NCBI RefSeq assembly: GCF_014897985.1
Contig: NZ_JABUZA010000011.1
Coordinates: 43,639-107,638 of the forward strand
Source of the DNA: Halomonas colorata
Lineage (GTDB): Bacteria; Pseudomonadota; Gammaproteobacteria; Pseudomonadales; Halomonadaceae
Reading direction: 5' to 3'
DNA length: 64,000 nucleotides
The position numbers and the translations under genes were made by a program. Numbering within the stretch: the stretch's first letter is position 1; every line of letters starts with the position of its first letter. This document shows positions 61,734 to 64,000 of this stretch, piece after piece. The notes under the pieces are model-generated. The model searched no databases. It saw nothing but the letters and a program-made list of their open reading frames with translations, and had not been told where the DNA came from.

Positions 61734-62360
61734 CTATTTGAACCACGTTTGGGTTTTACTTTGGAATTGGTAACCCATTTCTTTCAGTCGGCTAACTTGG
61801 CTCCTAAATACGGCACGCTCAATAGTTGGATCGAGCTTGACAGTATTGCCTAGTGGCCAGAGCAGACCGAAGAGTTTCATATCAGGGTTATCCGATTCAT
61901 TTTGTACCGGTGGTACGTTTTGAGGTGTTGCGGCAGGAGACGCAGCTTGGGGTGTTTCCTTAGCTCTCACCGGCTGAAATTGCCGCTGCTGCATAGGCTG
62001 CGGTTGGGATTGTACCGGTGGAGTTTGCGTTTGAGGGGTTGCCTCTTCTTCAAGTGGATCTATTTCTGACGAATCGAAGTGAGGCTTATCAGATTGCGAC
62101 ACGAGCACACCGTTATCGGAGAGCAGCATCTCGCCAACTCTGGCACGTACCTCGACTACCAATCGCCCACCTGCAAAATAGCTAGCCGGCCGAATCTCAA
62201 GTACCAAGAACTCACCTGAGAATTGACCCTCACTAAATTGCTCCAGTTGGGGATCCTTGATGACGAACTCACCGATGGAGGTCGCCAGGCGTCCGACGTT
62301 GAAAGGGCCGTGACGACCATGGATCGTCTTGACGAACAATCGGCCAGGAATCTTTATCAT
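61734..62360 (-). CDS. DUF3275-family ICE protein
   Basis: 208 residues. N-terminal beta-rich domain (1-95) with MIKIPGRLFVKTIHGRHGPF, GRLATSIGEFVIKDPQLEQF and GEFLVLEIRPASYF matches DUF3275 (PF11679), found in conjugative elements. A Pro/Gln-rich linker (about 115-155, TPPVQSQPQPMQQRQFQP) joins a short C-terminal helical part ending QSKTQTWFK. The family's role is unknown; a nucleic-acid-binding role in transfer is a guess. Confidence 0.8.
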   Translation of the reverse strand: MIKIPGRLFVKTIHGRHGPFNVGRLATSIGEFVIKDPQLEQFSEGQFSGEFLVLEIRPASYFAGGRLVVEVRARVGEMLLSDNGVLVSQSDKPHFDSSEIDPLEEEATPQTQTPPVQSQPQPMQQRQFQPVRAKETPQAASPAATPQNVPPVQNESDNPDMKLFGLLWPLGNTVKLDPTIERAVFRSQVSRLKEMGYQFQSKTQTWFK

Positions 62361-62419
62361 GGAATTAGACCATTGGAATAAATGAGTAAGACTCGCTCGA
62401 ATGAGCGAGTCAAAAGGAG

Positions 62420-62962
62420 TTAAAGGAGCCTTTCCTCAGCGAAAGAGAGTACATCGGATCCAGCGACAATCATGTGGTCGATTACACGAAGGTCGATTAA
62501 ACCCAAAGCATCTACGAGTCGCTTTGTGATCTGTTTATCGGCATCACTTGGAGCGCTCGCACCGCTGGGATGGTTATGAACAAAGATGACAGCCGCAGCA
62601 TTGTGTTGAAGTGCTGCTTTCACGACTTCACGGGTATACACCGCAGCAGAGTCAATCGTTCCTCGAAACAACTCCTCATAAGCGATAACTCTATGCTGAC
62701 AATCTAGCCAGATCGTTGCGAAAACCTCGTGCTCAAGGAAGGCTAATTTAAGCTGTAAATATTCTTTAGCATTAGATGGGGAAGTAAGTGAGAGACCTGG
62801 CCGAAATTGCCTCTCTAACACCTTACGAGCTGCTTCAACAACGTAGTCATCATCTGCAACACGGTAAGCCCCAGTAGCATCCTGAACGAGTAAGTGCTGA
62901 AGTTTCGCTTGCGAAGAAGCGATGTGGTAATTGCAGGTAGCCATGACAGGAGTCTCGTACAT
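62420..62962 (-). CDS. RadC/JAB-domain protein
   Basis: 180 residues from ATG 62962 (an earlier GTG at 62980 and a later ATG at 62944 are possible; no site is clear). JAMM metal motif: VIFVHNHPSGASAPSDADKQ with the upstream Glu in LFRGTID region, and IDHMIVAGSDVLSFAEERLL at the end, as in RadC (PF04002). No N-terminal helix-hairpin-helix, as is usual for plasmid and ICE forms. The function in mobile elements is not settled; it is unlikely to be a classical repair enzyme. Confidence 0.88.
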   Translation of the reverse strand: MYETPVMATCNYHIASSQAKLQHLLVQDATGAYRVADDDYVVEAARKVLERQFRPGLSLTSPSNAKEYLQLKLAFLEHEVFATIWLDCQHRVIAYEELFRGTIDSAAVYTREVVKAALQHNAAAVIFVHNHPSGASAPSDADKQITKRLVDALGLIDLRVIDHMIVAGSDVLSFAEERLL

Positions 62963-63017
62963 GACCAAGACCACACCCACCGGGAGTGTGATCCCGGTCT
63001 GGGGTGGATAATTATGC

Positions 63018-63383
63018 TTACGCGGCGATTAGCTCACTGAGTTCTATTTCATCAGCTTTGGCCAGAAGAAGGTGCTTTCCTTCTTCACCACTAACGACAA
63101 CTGCCTCTATATCAAGACCTAACGGCTCCTCAGAATTACCACTTGGCGGAATTCTGAAGTGGGTAAAGCGCGCCGCCTGGGTACCTGATGGGTACTTTGC
63201 TAGCTGAGACGCAGTGTCTTGAAGCATCAGCGATAACCGATCCGAAGCTAATATGCCAAATCTGTTCACCGTGGCCTCAGCACAATGCATGCTGTCAGCT
63301 ATTAAGCCGAGACTTACATGAACTGGACCAGTGAACCCTAACTCATTAGCTACTTCAGATAGGTTAATGGATTGAAGTTGCAT
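63018..63383 (-). CDS. Hypothetical ICE protein, 121 aa
   Basis: ATG 63383 with AAGGAG upstream; the open frame reaching 63455 begins in a hairpin and is not used. Begins MQLQSINLSEVANELGFTGP; acidic C-terminal end (EEGKHLLLAKADEIELSEL). The central part has RFTHFRIPPSGN. No family recognised. Its start region SEVANELGF may be a helix-turn-helix-like segment, but this is weak. Confidence 0.6.
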   Translation of the reverse strand: MQLQSINLSEVANELGFTGPVHVSLGLIADSMHCAEATVNRFGILASDRLSLMLQDTASQLAKYPSGTQAARFTHFRIPPSGNSEEPLGLDIEAVVVSGEEGKHLLLAKADEIELSELIAA

Positions 63384-63433
63384 GGTGCTTCTCCTTGCTG
63401 GATTGAAGTGCGAATCCATAGGAAACACCATCC

Positions 63434-63457
63434 CCATGGGAAAGTGTTTTCCCATGG
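63434..63457. other. 10-bp hairpin upstream of the 121-aa gene
   Basis: CCATGGGAAA, loop GTGT, TTTCCCATGG. It lies just before the ribosome site of the gene at 63018-63383 on the minus strand. Confidence 0.5.
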
Positions 63458-63539
63458 TAGGTAGACGGCCATGTGGCCAATTACAGACTGCCTCAAACCG
63501 CTTGCGGCACGTAAGCGTTCATTCCACGACGTAGTTGAC

Positions 63540-63809
63540 CTACTTCACGTCACGGAGAGGCCTTAATAACTCCGGCGAGACCTTGTACTGTTTCCTGCCA
63601 TCCTCACCCAGCACGATCACACTCTTGCGATTGATTTTGGTGACGATCCCCAACACCGGTCCTTCCCGGCCTTCGAAGGTCACTTTCAGGCCAACCCGCA
63701 ATTGACTCAAGGCATGCAGGGTTTCTTGTTCTTGCAGTTCATCAATTCGCTGGCAGATGGTCTGGTTCAGTTCCAGCAACTGGTCGATGGTCATGTCCTC
63801 AATGCGCAC
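63540..63809 (-). CDS. Small protein encoded after the IS66 transposase
   Basis: 89 residues from GTG 63809, or 84 from ATG 63794 (GAGGAC just upstream). Begins MTIDQLLELNQTICQRIDEL, a helical, perhaps dimerising start; the rest, LRVGLKVTFEGREGPVLGIV then TKINRKSVIVLGEDGRKQYK, looks like a small beta-barrel (KOW-like) fold. It overlaps the transposase stop by 11 bp. Not a usual IS66 accessory gene (TnpA/TnpB), so probably a passenger or regulator. Family not certain. Confidence 0.6.
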   Translation of the reverse strand: MRIEDMTIDQLLELNQTICQRIDELQEQETLHALSQLRVGLKVTFEGREGPVLGIVTKINRKSVIVLGEDGRKQYKVSPELLRPLRDVK

Positions 63810-64000
63810 GGACGTTGGCCTCCGGCTGTTTGTTCTGTCGGTCAGGGTGGCGTGGGTCGATCAGCGCCCGTAGCGGATTGTCGGCGAACCGGGTTTTCCA
63901 GAGTCGGGGCGTCAGGTCGCTGACTTCACGGGCCGGGTGCTGGCTGATACGTTGCAGCACGTCCACCAGATACGTGTACGGGGTAATATCGTGCAGCTTG
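63799..64000 (-). CDS. IS66-family transposase, C-terminal end (5' part outside window)
   Basis: Minus-strand frame from 63999 to TGA 63801-63799, 66 residues: it contains LHDITPYTYLVDVLQRISQH and ELTPRLWK-like VSDLTPRLWKTRFADNPLRA, the typical end of TnpC (IS66_C). The start lies to the right of the window. Confidence 0.82.
   Translation of the reverse strand, partial: KLHDITPYTYLVDVLQRISQHPAREVSDLTPRLWKTRFADNPLRALIDPRHPDRQNKQPEANVRAH

Larger units (their letters stand above)
53898..64000. mobile_element. Integrative conjugative element (left part; continues past the edge)
   Basis: Begins at the tRNA-Thr fragment. Content: tyrosine integrase next to the att site, MobH-type relaxase, SNF2-like helicase, DUF6094 methylase, DUF3275 protein, RadC-like JAB protein and hypothetical genes, all minus strand. 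This gene set and order resembles ICEclc/PAGI-type elements that conjugate with a G-type secretion system. The secretion genes must lie to the right. An IS66 element at 63511 interrupts it. Confidence 0.8.
63511..64000. mobile_element. IS66-family insertion sequence, left end (continues past the edge)
   Basis: A GTAAGCGTTCATTCCACGAC end at 63511 resembles the GTAAGCG terminal repeat of IS66 elements. To its left TGCGGCAC (63503-63510) would be the 8-bp target duplication. Inside, in minus orientation, are the 3' end of an IS66 transposase and an 89-codon passenger frame. Confidence 0.65.

Noticed and set aside
54087..64000. Prophage
   Set aside because: Apart from the integrase there are no phage structural, lysis or replication genes; the relaxase and ICE core genes point to a conjugative element.

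Overview
The window looks like chromosomal DNA of a halophilic gammaproteobacterium of the Halomonas/Vreelandella group. The supporting genes are an ectoine hydroxylase (ectD), a BCCT osmolyte transporter, a FabY-type initiating ketoacyl-ACP synthase, an FbpABC iron uptake system and a DctPQM TRAP transporter. GC is moderate, with clear AT-rich stretches around 45-47 kb and 52-53.5 kb. The genus is inferred from gene content only.

Layout. 0-12 kb, mostly minus strand: partial retropepsin-like protease, UMF1-type MFS transporter, BCCT carrier, a soluble MCP-like Cache protein, AEC transporter, then a housekeeping run trmB-like > dacB > dgkA > glnE. 12-20 kb, plus strand: fabY-coaD-ferredoxin-MATE, AtoE-like carrier, acyl-CoA thioesterase, a voltage-sensor-like membrane protein without a pore, LysE exporter. 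20-30 kb: small lipoproteins, HIT protein, a minus-strand operon of two lipoproteins + DUF1007 + NicO metal exporter, glycerate kinase, dps, and tmcA-pepD. 30-37.5 kb: TRAP transporter operon, then iron(III) ABC transporter genes split over three transcription units with a Fur-box-like site before fbpA. 37.5-45 kb: polA divergent from thrB-speA, FAH-family hydrolase, ectD. 45-50.5 kb: a Crp/Fnr regulator divergent from a two-gene unit of unknown product (ATP-grasp ligase + CocE/S15 hydrolase). 50.5-52.5 kb: a stress module (DUF892, manganese catalase, KGG-repeat protein).

52.5-53.9 kb has no convincing protein gene but holds what I read as two Rsm/Csr-type regulatory RNAs. The first has four consecutive hairpins with AGGA loops and a terminator. 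The second follows a perfect GacA upstream activating sequence, TGTAAG-N6-CTTACA, and carries five GGA sites. These RNAs would titrate a CsrA/RsmA translational repressor under Gac control. They were found by reading motifs, not by a model search.

At 53.9 kb a 3' fragment of a tRNA-Thr(TGT) gene marks the attachment site of an integrative conjugative element that runs past the right edge. In order it carries tyrosine integrase, MobH/TraI_2 relaxase, SNF2-type helicase, DUF6094-type methylase, DUF3275, RadC-like protein and hypothetical genes, all on the minus strand. An IS66-family element begins at 63511 and also runs off the right edge.
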